From Hypsibius dujardini (lineage: Eukaryota; Tardigrada; Eutardigrada; Parachela; Hypsibiidae), in assembly GCA_001579985.1 (NCBI GenBank), contig LRSR01012812.1, positions 1 to 51,468 on the forward strand: a stretch of DNA of 51,468 nucleotides. Reading direction: 5' to 3'. Position numbers and translations under genes: made by a program. Position 1 is the stretch's first letter. The number at the start of each line of letters is the position of its first letter. The notes under the pieces are model-generated. The model was not told the origin of the DNA and did not search any database. It saw nothing but the letters and a program-made list of their open reading frames with translations. Shown here one piece after another: positions 1-10,689 of this stretch.

Positions 1-75
1 GCAAACCGGGAACGCCGGAGGATCCAATCTGCCTCGGCGACCCAAAGATGACTAAAACCTGCAGACTTTGAGACG
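1..75. repeat. Copy of the conserved 5' flank of the lectin-like genes
   Basis: This stretch matches 2566-2640 almost base for base, and its first 35 bases recur at 2844-2879 and 14959-14994. At 2566 and 14959 it lies just upstream, in the minus-strand sense, of a lectin-like gene start. The window therefore probably begins in the upstream region of another family member or of a degraded copy. No gene is visible in the piece itself. Confidence 0.7.
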
Positions 76-415
76 GGAGGAAACATTGTGCTTCTTTTGC
101 CATTGTGCCCAAGCTGTCTGTCTGTCTGTCTCGCAATTCAAACCGTAAAGCAAAAATGTGTTAATTTATCCGGTTTTGCCGGTGAGTAACTGCGAGGCTG
201 TCATCGTCACTGACGCCTCGCCTTAGAAATTTGATGACGAACTTGAACAATCTTCGTAATATATCTGGTTTATTAAACGCATACCATGGCAAAAAAATGA
301 CGATAATTTGAACCATAAAAAATTGAAGCATGTCAAAATGGACTGGAAAAGGCACATTATTTGTATCCACAAACCGCATTTTTTACATTTGTGGCCAATA
401 CAAAAAGAATTACAG
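76..415. repeat. Dispersed repeat family R1, copy 1
   Basis: The segment from the CTGTCTGTCTGTCTG run through the GTTAATTTATCCGGTTTT motif matches 18051-18600. Its right end, with the AAAAGACACATTATTT-like motif, matches 20085-20185. The family has no visible coding capacity. The three copies suggest a non-autonomous element or old segmental duplication that moved with the lectin/GPCR cluster. Limits are approximate. Confidence 0.6.
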
Positions 416-860
416 TAAAACTCGTGTAAAGTGAACCTCGTTTATACGCAAGATCTCGTCTACATTGAGTTTTTCCTTCCGCACTGATTTCGTCCCGAAC
501 TTAAGGGGTGAAACTTAATGTAAATATTCCCTCTATATTGAAATGTTAAACATATTTTTCGGTCAATTATGTCAAACACATCTCCTCTAAGTTGAATTCG
601 ACATTTATCCTTGGAACTTTTCGACGAAATCGCTCTTGCTTCCTACTTTAATCTATCCTGCAAGCCACTGCCGTGTTTATCTGCGCATTGAGCTGCATGT
701 GTTAGTTTTTGTACGCTCTAAATTTTGTTAAAATGGCGCCGATCGTGAAAAGTAAAACGCCGATGAGGAAGAAGCCAACCTTTGTCCAGAAAGTTCAGCT
801 GTTGAAAGGTCTCGGTAATATGAAACATAATGATGCGGTGGGCTTAGTACGGAATGTCTA
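414..860 (+). mobile_element. 5' fragment of a pogo/Tigger-like DNA transposon
   Basis: After a TA dinucleotide the sequence begins CAGTAAAACTCGTGTAAAG and continues with CTCG/TATA-rich text, the style of pogo/Tigger terminal repeats. An open frame from about 733 starts MAPIVKSKTPMRKK and resembles the start of a CENP-B/Tigger-type helix-turn-helix. It breaks near 850 where unrelated GC-rich sequence begins. No catalytic DDE region and no right terminal repeat are present, so this is a dead fragment. Family assignment is by eye and tentative. Confidence 0.4.
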
Positions 861-1013
861 CCTGCACTGTCACCAAGGGAAAATCCGCCCCGCCCCCCGC
901 CCCGGGGGGGGGGCCTGGAACCTCGGATTTTGCTCGTTGGGCGATCAGAAAGCGCGGTCTCTGCCTTTCACGGCGCAAACCATTGAGTCTTGCCCACTGT
1001 CTGGCTATGTCTA

Positions 1014-1140
1014 TTGCAATGGCTAAGCAGATGATCAAAGGGAGGAAATGATTTTATATTTTCTGCCATCTCAAAACTGCTTAAAAAACGTATGGAAACG
1101 ACTTATTGTGGTGTGTGTTTATCCGGTGCGTCGTTTTGTC
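1014..1140 (-). pseudogene. Relic of the signal-peptide region of a lectin-like gene
   Basis: This minus-strand segment aligns with the start codon, signal peptide and 5' UTR of the 2024-2458 gene (compare 2405-2530). An ATG is present, but an extra C about 30 bases downstream shifts the frame, and similarity stops after roughly 45 bases of coding sequence, where repeat sequence shared with about 20280-20340 begins. It is a truncated, frameshifted extra copy and shows that the lectin-like family was once larger here. Confidence 0.6.
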
Positions 1141-2023
1141 TTGACCCGTTAACGTCCATTACCAGGTCCGACTTGTTTTCCGGTCCCAAAGAATTTTTCC
1201 CTGATTTAGCTTTATCCAATCAAAATAAAAAACTAGTTAAAATCTAAAGAAGACGAATTTTTTCGTAGACAACTTGAATAGGCCCAATCTAATTAATGCA
1301 AAAAGACTCATATTTTTAATAAATGGAGTCATTCCATGGCTGTCGGAGACCTCGGCGCCGAATCGCCCGGTTTATTATAGTCTCATTTAGGTCTAGAACA
1401 GAGCAACTTTTAAGTCTACAGAGGATGAACCACTTGATGGTACTCAGTGACTCATATTCACACCTGTACGAGGCGCCTTATCTGATTTTCCAATCTCATA
1501 AACCCAACACGTGCTCCACTCAATTTCACATGTGTGATAAATTTTTTGTCTCATTTGGATGCAAAGATGGGTCGCAAACTAGATTTGGTTCTGAAGGAGA
1601 TCTGTATGGCCAAAGAAGATGCACGCGGGTCTTTAAGCATAAAAGATCCTTAAATCGGCTATCTTCGTTAGGGGTGCGTTAACCGTTTTCATTTGAGCGA
1701 CTTCGGAAGATCTTCGGTGTTAAAGGATATAACCGAACAAAGAAGAACGTTCGCTACCGTCTTAATGGTACTCCACGAAATTTATTTGGAAAACTCTTGA
1801 ACGTGGAATGGGGCAGGAATGAAGCCCAACAGATTAATTAAGCGACGAGCAAGAAATATTGATGTTTTCTGGCAGGCAGTGTTTCACCCGTTGCGCTTGG
1901 GGCTGTGATTTCTTTTCCGTCCACGTAAAAATTGTTCGTTTCCGTCGACTAGAACCAGATTTCAAAATACCAAAATACAACAGGAAAAATAGTGAGTCAC
2001 TTAACCTTTTTTTTAGTTTCAGT
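1141..2023. other. Intergenic sequence, 3' flank duplicated at 13880-14420
   Basis: From about 1370 onward the sequence matches the flank downstream of the third lectin-like gene (13880-14420), for example the blocks around 1600-1700 and 14020-14110. No gene is supported. The duplication therefore included at least 400 bp downstream of the lectin-like coding region. Confidence 0.6.
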
Positions 2024-2458
2024 TTAGTTTAATTCAGCTTTACCATCTCTACAATGTGTACAGGGACACTTACGCGCGGTACATCTGTAATGGAGAATTA
2101 TTGGCCGCTTCTGGCAGTCGTTATCAGCGTCGCTTTCGCTTTCACTTTCAGTTTCTCTGTCACTTGCTTGGGACGGAGGAGGCCGCTGCGCTTGGCAGGT
2201 CCGACGAGTATCGCATGAGGTCTTGATGACTTCCAGTATCCCACACTGATCACTGGTGGCGGGATCCAAGGCCTGCAGATCGGTCTGAGAAGAGTACGGC
2301 TTCACCGACAAGATCGAAATTGTCCGGTTCAAATCGGCGCAGACGATTTTGGCTTTCGCTCCCACCGGAATGCGAATGGCATTTTCTCCACCGGCCCAGG
2401 CAGAACCAATGGCGAAGCAGATGATCAAAAGGAGAAAATGGTTTATGTTTATTGCCAT
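2024..2458 (-). CDS. Secreted SUEL/RBL-type lectin-like protein (copy A)
   Basis: Single-exon reading frame of 144 aa. Residues 1-22 form a clear signal peptide (hydrophobic core LLLIICFAIG ending in AWA). The mature part follows the sea-urchin-egg-lectin/rhamnose-binding-lectin plan: KIVCADLN, then ISILSVKPYSS, a central DQC, SC..RRTCQAQ, and a closing HYRC. It lacks the first cysteine of classic SUEL domains. An acidic Ser/Glu run (about residues 100-113) is inserted before the last strand, and the tail adds CPCTHC. The likely role is extracellular carbohydrate or protein binding, inferred from family only. About 90% identical by eye to the 14425-14850 copy. It lies 3' of the broken GPCR at 5485-6746 on the same strand. 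A divergent Cys-rich peptide without sugar binding is possible. Confidence 0.7.
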   Translation of the reverse strand: MAININHFLLLIICFAIGSAWAGGENAIRIPVGAKAKIVCADLNRTISILSVKPYSSQTDLQALDPATSDQCGILEVIKTSCDTRRTCQAQRPPPSQASDRETESESESDADNDCQKRPIILHYRCTARKCPCTHCRDGKAELN

Positions 2459-2533
2459 CTCGAAACTGTTTAAAAACGTTTGAGAACAACTTATTGTGGT
2501 TTGTGTTTATCCGATGCATTGTCTTGTCTTGTT

Positions 2534-2879
2534 CATATTTTAGTTCGCTGTAAACTGTGCGCGAAGCAAACCGGGAACGCCGGAGGATCCAATCTGCCTC
2601 GGCGACCAAAAGATGACTAAAACCAGCAGACTTTGACAATTTTTTTCCGATAGTCATTCACTAAACCTGAAATAAATAATTTTTATTTTTTTGATATCAT
2701 CTGAAGTTTCAAAATCAATTAAGTTTTTAAAAATCGGTGGAACGGTTTTGGAAATGAAAAATTAAAGTTCGCTCTGTCGACATTTGTACTGCAATGGACG
2801 TTAACGGGTTAACCATATTTTAGTTCGCTGTAAACTGCACCAAGCAAACCGGGAACGCCGGAGGATCCAATCTGCCTCG
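2534..2879 (-). promoter_or_regulatory. Tandem 5'-flank module of lectin-like gene A
   Basis: Two copies (2534-2640 and 2815-2879) of a block beginning CATATTTTAGTTCGCTGTAAACTG and continuing into GCAAACCGGGAACGCCGGAG sit 75-420 bases upstream of the copy A start. The same block precedes copy C at 14928-14994. Conservation at the same relative position suggests promoter sequence. No TATA box is obvious. It could also be simply duplicated flank. Confidence 0.45.
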
Positions 2880-4610
2880 CGAGATTTGAGACAGTCATTT
2901 TCAAGCCTGATAAAAAACTGAAGCCAGATTGAACTGTAGCTTGTTCGGTAGGTATTCGGTACTTAATTTTTCCGAAGCTGAACAAACGCTTCATTTAACT
3001 CTTCCTGGAACAAAAAAAAATTTAGAAATTAGTGAAAAAAACTTACAAGGGAACAATTACCCGTGCCAGACTTTTAGCCTGAAAATATGTACCCGTACAT
3101 GATTTTAACAAATATTGTTTACCGGAGACAATGCCTTAATCAACAGGACAAACTTTACAAAGTTAGAAAACATGAGGAAAATTTTAGTCTCAGCCATAAA
3201 CACTGATTTCTAAAATGTATTTATTCTTTCACTTTTTTGACACCCACTGACTCAAAATGTAATTTCAAAACGATTTCATAAGCCAAAGGTTTTTTGAAGA
3301 GAGGGCGAGACGTCACAACTATTATTCGGCATTATTGCATGACGAGCGAGTAACATCCAGGTTCCTTCAGTGATTATTGCTCTGCCACCTCAGTTTTGAA
3401 TTTTGTTTGCTGATGCCAATTGATTTTAAATAAAATTTGGAATTAGTAAATGACAAGAAATATGAAAGGAAAAGACTTTTATTTTAGACTTTGGTTTTTA
3501 TTGCTGGCAACGGATTATTTTACAACTTCTTAATTGTTTCTCAACTAAACAGAGCATTATCCTCAGCAGAAAATATTTTCAAAAATCAAACTAGAAAAAA
3601 GGTTTTCAGGAAAAAAGTTTGGCCAATATCTGAGACTGGCACTAACAGTCGGTCCCTTGTCAGTGCAAAAGAGCTAAAAAGAGCTTCTTTTTTTCCCACT
3701 ACATCTTTATAGTCTGCTTAAACTTTGAAGCTGCAAGTGAGTTTGAACAATACTATAATGCAAGGATTAAATTAAGATCAAATACACAATTATCGACTTT
3801 TCAATTAGTTGAAACTCGTGTTGCGCGCTTCCCATTCCGCACATAATTTGTGAGATTGTTCTTAGGGCGTGTGACCACTCTTTTTTATCCGTCTAAATTT
3901 ATGTGAAGCGATATGTCTGAGCGCTCAAAATTTATACGCCTTATTTATTCTTCTTCGAAACGCGAGGCGACTATACGTTTTTAGAAATAAATGACAGAAC
4001 AAATGTCTGTGCAGGGTGCCCATGGTTTGGCAACTTGTGGGACGCAGTGGTGGGATTTCTAATTGTTTTAAAACACGGCGAAATATGTGCCCAAAAATAG
4101 TTCTGAAACAGTTTTAGCATTTTCGCGAAGAAATGCGAAACTTTTGCTTTCACGTTTCACGGCTGTGGGAAGACTGGAACAATATTCAGGCGCTATTATT
4201 ACTTGGTTTGTCAACCCTCGGTAGTTGAAAGGTTCGCGGGATTCGATGCTTAGCCCCTCTGAACAAAACTTTTGAAAACAATTTCCAGAATTGTATTCAA
4301 ACAAACACAAGTGATAGTTTCATAAGTCGTATGATAAAAGTCCACAAGAAGATGAAGCTATTGACTAAAACTTTTCCGCCCATCCAGCTCTACAAAATTA
4401 GTAAGACCTGAGCATATTCTTATGGTCTTACAAAGTATGCATAGGCCAAACGAATTACATAAGATTTCTCCAGGGATTTCTGTCAGACACTAATTTTCTT
4501 GCGTAATGTTTTTAAGGGCTCAAAACTGTTCACACGGATTAAAATAAATGCGGTTGTACATAATATGTACGGCGTACGTTTTTTGGTGGCCGTACATAAT
4601 ATGTATGATA
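2880..4610. other. Non-coding interval
   Basis: Only short unrelated open frames occur. I searched the minus strand by eye for a fourth GPCR exon (TM5-TM7 with NFY-Y and RFREE motifs) belonging to the broken gene at 5485-6746 and found none. Around 4555-4605 there are nested palindromes built on GTACATAATATGTAC. Confidence 0.5.
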
Positions 4611-5168
4611 CAGCTGTGCTTGCAACAGCTTCCGGCTGTAAGTCGGACCACCCTCTTTTAGTGTAAACATAGACCACCCTATTGCATTGGTGAATTTCCA
4701 CAAACTATGAGCGGCAAAATTGATTGCTTGATTTTTCCAACGGCTCATTTGAATATTCTTTCTATTCTGTATTGATCGATTGATTAAAAACGGCACCTCC
4801 TCAACCTGTTATTCCACGGAAAGTCAGGACAATTTTTTTGATGCACGGTGGAGGGAAGACCCTTCGAGAAATCGGCGGTTAGTTTTGCTAATGTGAGAAT
4901 CGGTCTCGAAAAGTGATGGACCGGCACGACCAGAACGGCATTCCTCTGAAGGAGCCCTGACTTTCCGGGAAGTAACAGGGTGAGGAGATGTCGTTCTCAA
5001 TCAATCGATCAATAAAAAGAATATTCAACTGAGTTGTTGGAAAAATCAAGCAATCAATTTTACCGCTCATGGTTTGTGGGAATTCACCAAAGCAATAGGG
5101 TGGTCTATGTTTACACTAAAAGAGGGTGGTCCGACTTACAGCCGGAAGCTGTTGCAAACACAACTGTA
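4611..5168. mobile_element. Fold-back MITE with about 200-bp inverted arms
   Basis: The left arm (4611 to about 4830) and the right arm (about 4955-5168) are near-perfect reverse complements, starting CAGCTGTGCTTGCAACAGC on the left and ending GTTGCAAACACAACTG on the right. The element is flanked by TA on both sides, as expected for Tc1/mariner-type insertion. The roughly 125-bp centre has no coding capacity. It is a non-autonomous fold-back element. Confidence 0.75.
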
Positions 5169-5484
5169 TAACCCGCTGTTTCTACGTACAAATTTAAAGT
5201 GACAATTCGTCCTTAATGTGTACGGAAAAAAGACGTTTCGTACGCCAGATGTGTACTAGGGATTCAGTGTAAAAGAGCTGAGCTAACATCATTTTTGTTT
5301 TACAACTTAATGTGCCAGAACAGAAACGCTAGTAATTGTGGAAGATCTTGATAAAGAAAAACTGATTATATTAGAACTGAAAAATAAGGAACACATTAGA
5401 AGTGAACTTTCCCAAAAACCTCTTTGGCTAGAGCGCAATACAAATAGTGATTCAGAGATGCTTTAGCCGAGTCACGCTACTTAC

Positions 5485-6746
5485 CTCGGCACGTTTCTGT
5501 AAGGGAGCCCAGTTAGTAAGCCACTCGGTGTTCTCGATACATCCGGTTTTATCATAAACATAATCAGGTTTGCTCATGCAGTAGTAAGATTGAATGGGAT
5601 TGTAGATGGTGAAGAGTAAGCAGCAGCTCAGAAGCAGGCATTCGGTTACAATGGCGGTCTTCGCTGAGCCGCGTTGTCGGAAATGCATCGGTGCGAGAGT
5701 GGTGACGAGTCTCTCAGACGAAAATATTAGCAAGGTCCTAAAAATGTACTAAAAATTAGTTTCTTTACCATCAAGAACTAAAAATAAATATTTACGCTTA
5801 ATTAAGAGCTAACGGTTAATATTTGAGACGAAAGATTTAAGAACCAGGCGTGAGGGACTTTTTTGAGCGTAAAAAATGAGCGTAGTTCCCAATCTTCGTA
5901 ATTTCCACAACCTTCAAAATCATTTTAAAATTCTTTCTTGTCGATAAAACTCTGTAACGATTAATTTTTGTAGATTCTTGCGTCCTGAACGCACCAATCA
6001 GAGAGCTGAATAGCAGTTTCGAGGCCTCATCGTTGAATTCCGTCAAACTGACGAAAGGGTGTCTCATATTCCGCTCGAGCGGAATCGGATAAATTGCCGA
6101 TGTACTTTTCGTTGGCGTTCAAAATGTGTCGCGGCAGATGCAGCCACCTAAAAAAATATATGATGATAAAAACTAATATAATAATAATCGAGTTAAGAAA
6201 GTTTTGGCCGATTAATGTTCAGTGACGAAGAAACAGCCTCTCTTAGCGGCTAACAAGAAGACTACTGATTTTAGTCCAAATATAATTTTTCGGAGTTTTC
6301 CCAAACTTGCGACTACAAGGGATTAATTGCCACTGCCACCCTTTGATCACAGCCAATTTGTTATGCTGAATTATATTTCCTCTAAACTCTAGTATAGCTC
6401 CAGAAAAATTTCAATAAGATAACATTACAAGGGGCGGAGCTAGTTGTTCTCAAAATATAGCGAAATTATAGCGTTTAGTAATTTATTTTTAAAAAATAGC
6501 AAAAACGTTGATTTCTGCTTACAGTACAAATAGGTCTGCAACCGCGACAAATGCCAGGTATACGGTTGTACTGGAACTCGACTTGACACCCGCCAGAAGG
6601 ACCGTAATATTCAAGACATTCCCGACGGTCCCCAACACCAGCAGGATTGGGTAAACAACCCACTGGACGTAGTAGGCAGAGTCAATTTGATCGCGGGTGT
6701 AGAGGGGAACAACCGTGAAGTTTGCATCGAGGTCGTTGAATGACAT
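5485..6746 (-). pseudogene. Class A GPCR, broken copy (GPCR1)
   Basis: Three exons are recognisable against the two intact paralogues: 6523-6746 (N terminus, TM1 with GN, TM2 with LAFVAVAD), 5995-6147 (extracellular loop 1 into TM3) and 5485-5737 (TM3 SSERL, TM4, loop 2). Splice sites and phases are preserved. Exon 2 carries an in-frame TGA at 6027-6029 exactly where both paralogues have TGG (Trp). The fourth exon (TM5-TM7 and tail) is missing from the 2.6 kb downstream. The loss of a whole exon plus a stop makes this a pseudogene rather than a sequencing artefact, though a single base error could explain the stop alone. Confidence 0.75.
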
Positions 6747-9291
6747 GACTCAAACACAGAAAAAGTGTCTTCGCGATTTCATGCGGACGTGTTTATGATC
6801 GTTAGATTTATTTATATGGAACTGCTCACTTCGTACAGCTAGTTCGTATCGCGAAAATTATGGTGTGAAATAGCAAAGAGCGTTCCACCGTGCAGTGGCG
6901 CGCCGAGCTTTGGTTTGAGGGAGGTATGTTATTTTTTCCGAAATTTATTTTTTATTGTACCCGAAATATTTCCGATAGAACGTAAGGGGGGGAGTATTGG
7001 ATGATAATTGTTCATCATATTTTTTCTCTAAATGGAGGATCCTTAGGGCACTTTTCTGACTTTCGAGGGTGGGAGGGTTTAGATCAACAAAACACCTTCC
7101 CCCTCAGCGCGCCACTGACACCGTGTGCTCTTACCTTCCCTCGGGCTAATTGCGTGCGCTAATGACGAGTGCGACGTGTTTTGGTGTGTTTTCAGCTGTT
7201 TGTGTAGACGTCCAAGCTTATGACAGACGCACGAGGAACTAACTTGTTGAGTTCAACCTACAAGTACAAAGCAGAGATCGGAAAGCTCAACTACAGTTAA
7301 AGTCTTCATGTTTTGCGTACGTCACATGTCTTTTTCAAATCAACGTTCAATTCAATTCAATTCAGTTTCACTCGTTTGGTATGAGTGACTCACGCTCACC
7401 GGTTGTTTAAAGCTGACTCTATTACGCAACACATCACACAGTGGCGACCGTGCACATTTTTTAACTTTCCCCCCCTTTCCTTTTAAATTTAAGCATTCTT
7501 GTGTCTGGAGTGGCTAATCACCGATGTAATCGCAAGTTTTCCGTCTTTGCGAGCTGTGTTTTGAGTTGAAAGTAGCGGTTCGGCTCTGCACTGCGGGTCG
7601 GAGCCGCTCAATGCAGCAGAGAGAGAATGAGGCAGTGGAGTTGAAATTGACACTGTGACGTACGCGAAATATGAGCACTTGTACTGTATGCGAAAAAGCG
7701 GTTAGCTTCGATCGGAGACAAACTTTACATAACGGGCAAAAACATGGAGAAATTTAATTGTCTGGTTCGTCCGGGTGATTTCTGTTGTCTGACGGAAGTG
7801 GAAGTGGCCCGGTTTCTTACACTACTATATACAAATTAATTCGAACCATCCTTTGTTTCACCTTCTCAACTCCTTTTCAACCATTATTCCTCCCTTGCTT
7901 CTGGTTGACAGTTTTTTCAGTGTCCATGTGGCAACTCATTGAGTTCCGAGCTGAAAAGCTCCATTTCAATTAAAGTGTTATTCATCAGCACGGGGGGGGG
8001 GAGGGGGCACTGGAGTGGTACAAATTGTGGTCTTAGAATAAATTTATGAGTATTTGCATAAGGGTCTAAACATTTTACGTATTTCGAATACTTTTTGGTG
8101 TTGACATCAAACCGTCTCCCGACAGGACGGAAAACAATTCGTCGCATTACTCGATAAGCCGGCAGGCATCCGTTGTAACTTGAACTCCAAAAAATGTGTA
8201 ACATGTGTAGTCTTGCGGCTCACAATACGTCAAATCAAATGTTTCCAAGTAGCTGATTCCCCACAGAGGAGCATTTGGTAGACCATGACAACTAGTATTC
8301 CAACTGGCGGGAAAGAAAAGACTTGCCTACTCTTACTCTTTCAGGCATATTCGGCTGAATAATTTTGAGTGCGTAGTCGTTACTGAATTCTGGGTCCGGC
8401 GTACGTCCAAAACGTGATGATATCTGCGGTTTTTCAGGTTACTGGACTTGGATAGGGCTGCTAAGTGCTTTGTCTTGAAAAGAGAAAACCAAATGTCTGC
8501 ATGCGAATACAGTTGGAACAGAAATTGTTTCTTAATACGATTCCGTCTGATACAATTTGCTTTTACAAATACAAATTGTCGGACATCACATTTCTGGGTG
8601 CGAAGTGTTCCCAGATACGGATTTAGAGGTTTGGTAAGTCGATATACGAGTTTTCTGAGTACAAAATGTCGCGGCGCCTAAATTGATTTTACTACATTGA
8701 AGCGGCATTTTTGGTAAATGTGAAAGTGTCCTGTGTTTGTATTGGTTCAGAGGTGCTTACAATTGTGAGCTTCCAAGCTGCGCTGCAACGCATAGTGTAA
8801 TAATATATTAAAATATTATTCGTAGTCGTTCCATGTCGATTGCGTTATAACTTAAACATGTCTCTGAATCGACTGAACGAGCGATGTTCGGACAAACACT
8901 GTAGATCTTATTGGATCCCCCTAACCTTCTAAAGGTGCGGAGGCACCTTTGCTTTTACCATCGGTAAAGCAAAGTCTTGTAATATAGAGATGACAGGTGA
9001 AACTACGTTTATAGAAAACAGCTGCGTAATCCGAATTGGAATACTATATTTCAGTGCTGCTGCATCTAAGCTGCAACAAAATGGAACATTTTACATGGGA
9101 GAACTTTATAGAAACATCAGGCATTCCAGGTGAAGCACATTAACAGGTTGGATTCCGTAAATGCGTTGTTTTTTAGCATTAAAACTTGTTGTACGAAGCG
9201 ACAGTTGAATCACCGAAACCGTTCATGTGATGGATTTTGTTGATTGTTTCGCTTCCCTCCACCGCCAAAGACGTCGTCGTGAACGCCTGAA
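6747..9291. other. Non-coding interval upstream of GPCR1
   Basis: No coding region is supported on either strand. The interval holds a poly-G tract near 7991-8005, short AT-rich stretches, and the repeat at 8830-8985 listed separately. The GPCR1 promoter would lie just above 6746 but no clear TATA box was identified. Confidence 0.4.
8830..8985. repeat. Dispersed repeat R2, copy 1
   Basis: The block containing GGACAAACACTGTA, ATTGGATCCCCCT and CTTCTAAAGGTGCGG occurs in reverse orientation at about 24165-24300, inside intron 1 of astacin gene A. There is no coding capacity. Its presence in both halves of the window suggests a mobile element, but no terminal repeats were resolved. Confidence 0.55.
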
Positions 9292-9708
9292 TCAGTCAAA
9301 CCAGGATACCATCAAATTGAACATTACAAAACTACAAAATTCAAATGACATGCCTGTGCATCTGTAATGTATGGCCAAAGGCTTGTCAGCACAAGCAGGA
9401 TCGAGATCAGTTCCCGTTGAGGACGGACGGCGAGCTTGACAGCTCCGACGGTTATCGCATTTGTCCTTGATAAAATCCAACATCTTACACTGATCCGCAG
9501 TTTCAGCCACCAGAGATTCAACATCCGCGCCAGATGAGAATAGCTTGACTGAAAAGACCTTCAAGACCTTGTTAAGATCAGGGCAGAATATTTTGGCTTG
9601 CGATCCAACCGGAAGGACTGTTGATAGTTCTCCGCTGGACGAGACTGGTCGGGAAACTGCAGCCAAGTACCCGAGCATGAAAAGAAAGCAAGCAAATCTT
9701 ACTGCCAT
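9292..9708 (-). CDS. Secreted SUEL/RBL-type lectin-like protein (copy B)
   Basis: 138-aa frame with a signal peptide (residues 1-24) and the same cysteine plan as copies A and C: KIFCPDLN, VFSVKLFSS, DQC, KCDNRRSCQAR, a cysteine before KPLAIHYRC. It lacks the acidic Ser/Glu insert. The last 20 residues after YRC are hydrophobic and unlike the paralogues, so the true 3' end may be spliced or the tail may be degenerate. It lies about 980 bp 3' of GPCR2 on the same strand, matching the lectin-after-receptor pattern. Function is inferred from the domain only. Confidence 0.6.
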   Translation of the reverse strand: MAVRFACFLFMLGYLAAVSRPVSSSGELSTVLPVGSQAKIFCPDLNKVLKVFSVKLFSSGADVESLVAETADQCKMLDFIKDKCDNRRSCQARRPSSTGTDLDPACADKPLAIHYRCTGMSFEFCSFVMFNLMVSWFD

Positions 9709-9939
9709 CGATTCTGCTGGTCATGGATCTTTGTTTTGGCGAAAAAAAACTAGAGAGCGTGCGATGAAGAGACCTCGGCAAGCGTTGTTTTCATCAAAGC
9801 TCACTCCGCTACTTAATAATTGGTTGGTGTGTAGCGCCGCCGGCGCTGATTTCGGCGCTGATTTCGGCGCTGTTCTGCTTGAACAAAAATCGAAAATCGA
9901 AAACGAAGGTCGATCGAGCTGAACCGAAGCGTGCGACGG

Positions 9940-10400
9940 AGCCGGAAGTTTAATGCTACGAAAAATCGTAACTTAACCAGGTCGGCAGGCCAGCAGGTGG
10001 CGCATAAGTCGTTTTTGCGAAGTCAACCCAGGGAGATGGCCTAATGGTCCCGTTGTCTTGATTTGACTATGAGATAAAAAAATTCTCGCCAGTGTTACTG
10101 CCCCATTAACTCGAATAATTAAACGATATACGCATGTAAAATAAGCTTTGAATAATTAACTTGAACAAAATCAGGCTTTGGAGAAACATTCGAATGTAAC
10201 GGTCGTGCTCAAAACGGAAGAAGCTGTAACTCAGATGATCAACGTGTTCAAAAAATTATAAATTATAGCATGAGACATTCGATGCAAAACATATTCGAAA
10301 AAATAAGGAGCTAAAAATTGATTTCGAGAGCCGTCGTGAGGAAGTGAACGGCCTGGTTAACGGCCTTTACCTCGTACTGTATTGTCGCAATCCTAAGGGC
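9940..10400. repeat. Dispersed repeat R3, copy 1
   Basis: The segment with AAATCGTAACTTAACCAGG, GGCGCATAAGTCGTTTT and GAAGTCAACCCAGG also occurs at about 28860-28940 and 49150-49240. A further block, CGGCCTGGTTAACGGCC followed by TTTACCTCGTA, recurs at 49437-49470. The other two copies lie in first introns of the drosomycin-astacin genes, so this element links the two halves of the window. No coding potential. The C-run near 10420 follows. Confidence 0.55.
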
Positions 10401-10689
10401 CAGCTAAGCCCCGCCTTCCCCCCCCCCCGTGCAAGACTGTTTGTGACGTCACGGATTCAATTCCGATCAGCCAAAACCATGTCGATTGTTGATTGAGTAG
10501 AGCAACGGCTCTTGTTGATTGTTGATTGATTCCAACGGCTGATATTAGAAATGGTGAAAACATCTAGAAAAAATTAATTCTGAAGCTGAGAAGCAACGCA
10601 TAGTTGAGCGATTTAACGAGTCTGGTCGAATCGAAGAAAAGATGAAAAAAAATATCGAAGCCATCAAAAAAACAGAAAGAAAAGTAAGT

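Noticed and set aside
709-1051. Open frames through the GC-rich tract at 880-920
   Set aside because: They cross from a transposon fragment into unrelated repeat sequence and have no consistent protein similarity.
6027-6029. TGA in GPCR1 read as selenocysteine
   Set aside because: Paralogues have Trp here, not Cys, no SECIS-like element was noticed, and the gene also lacks its last exon.
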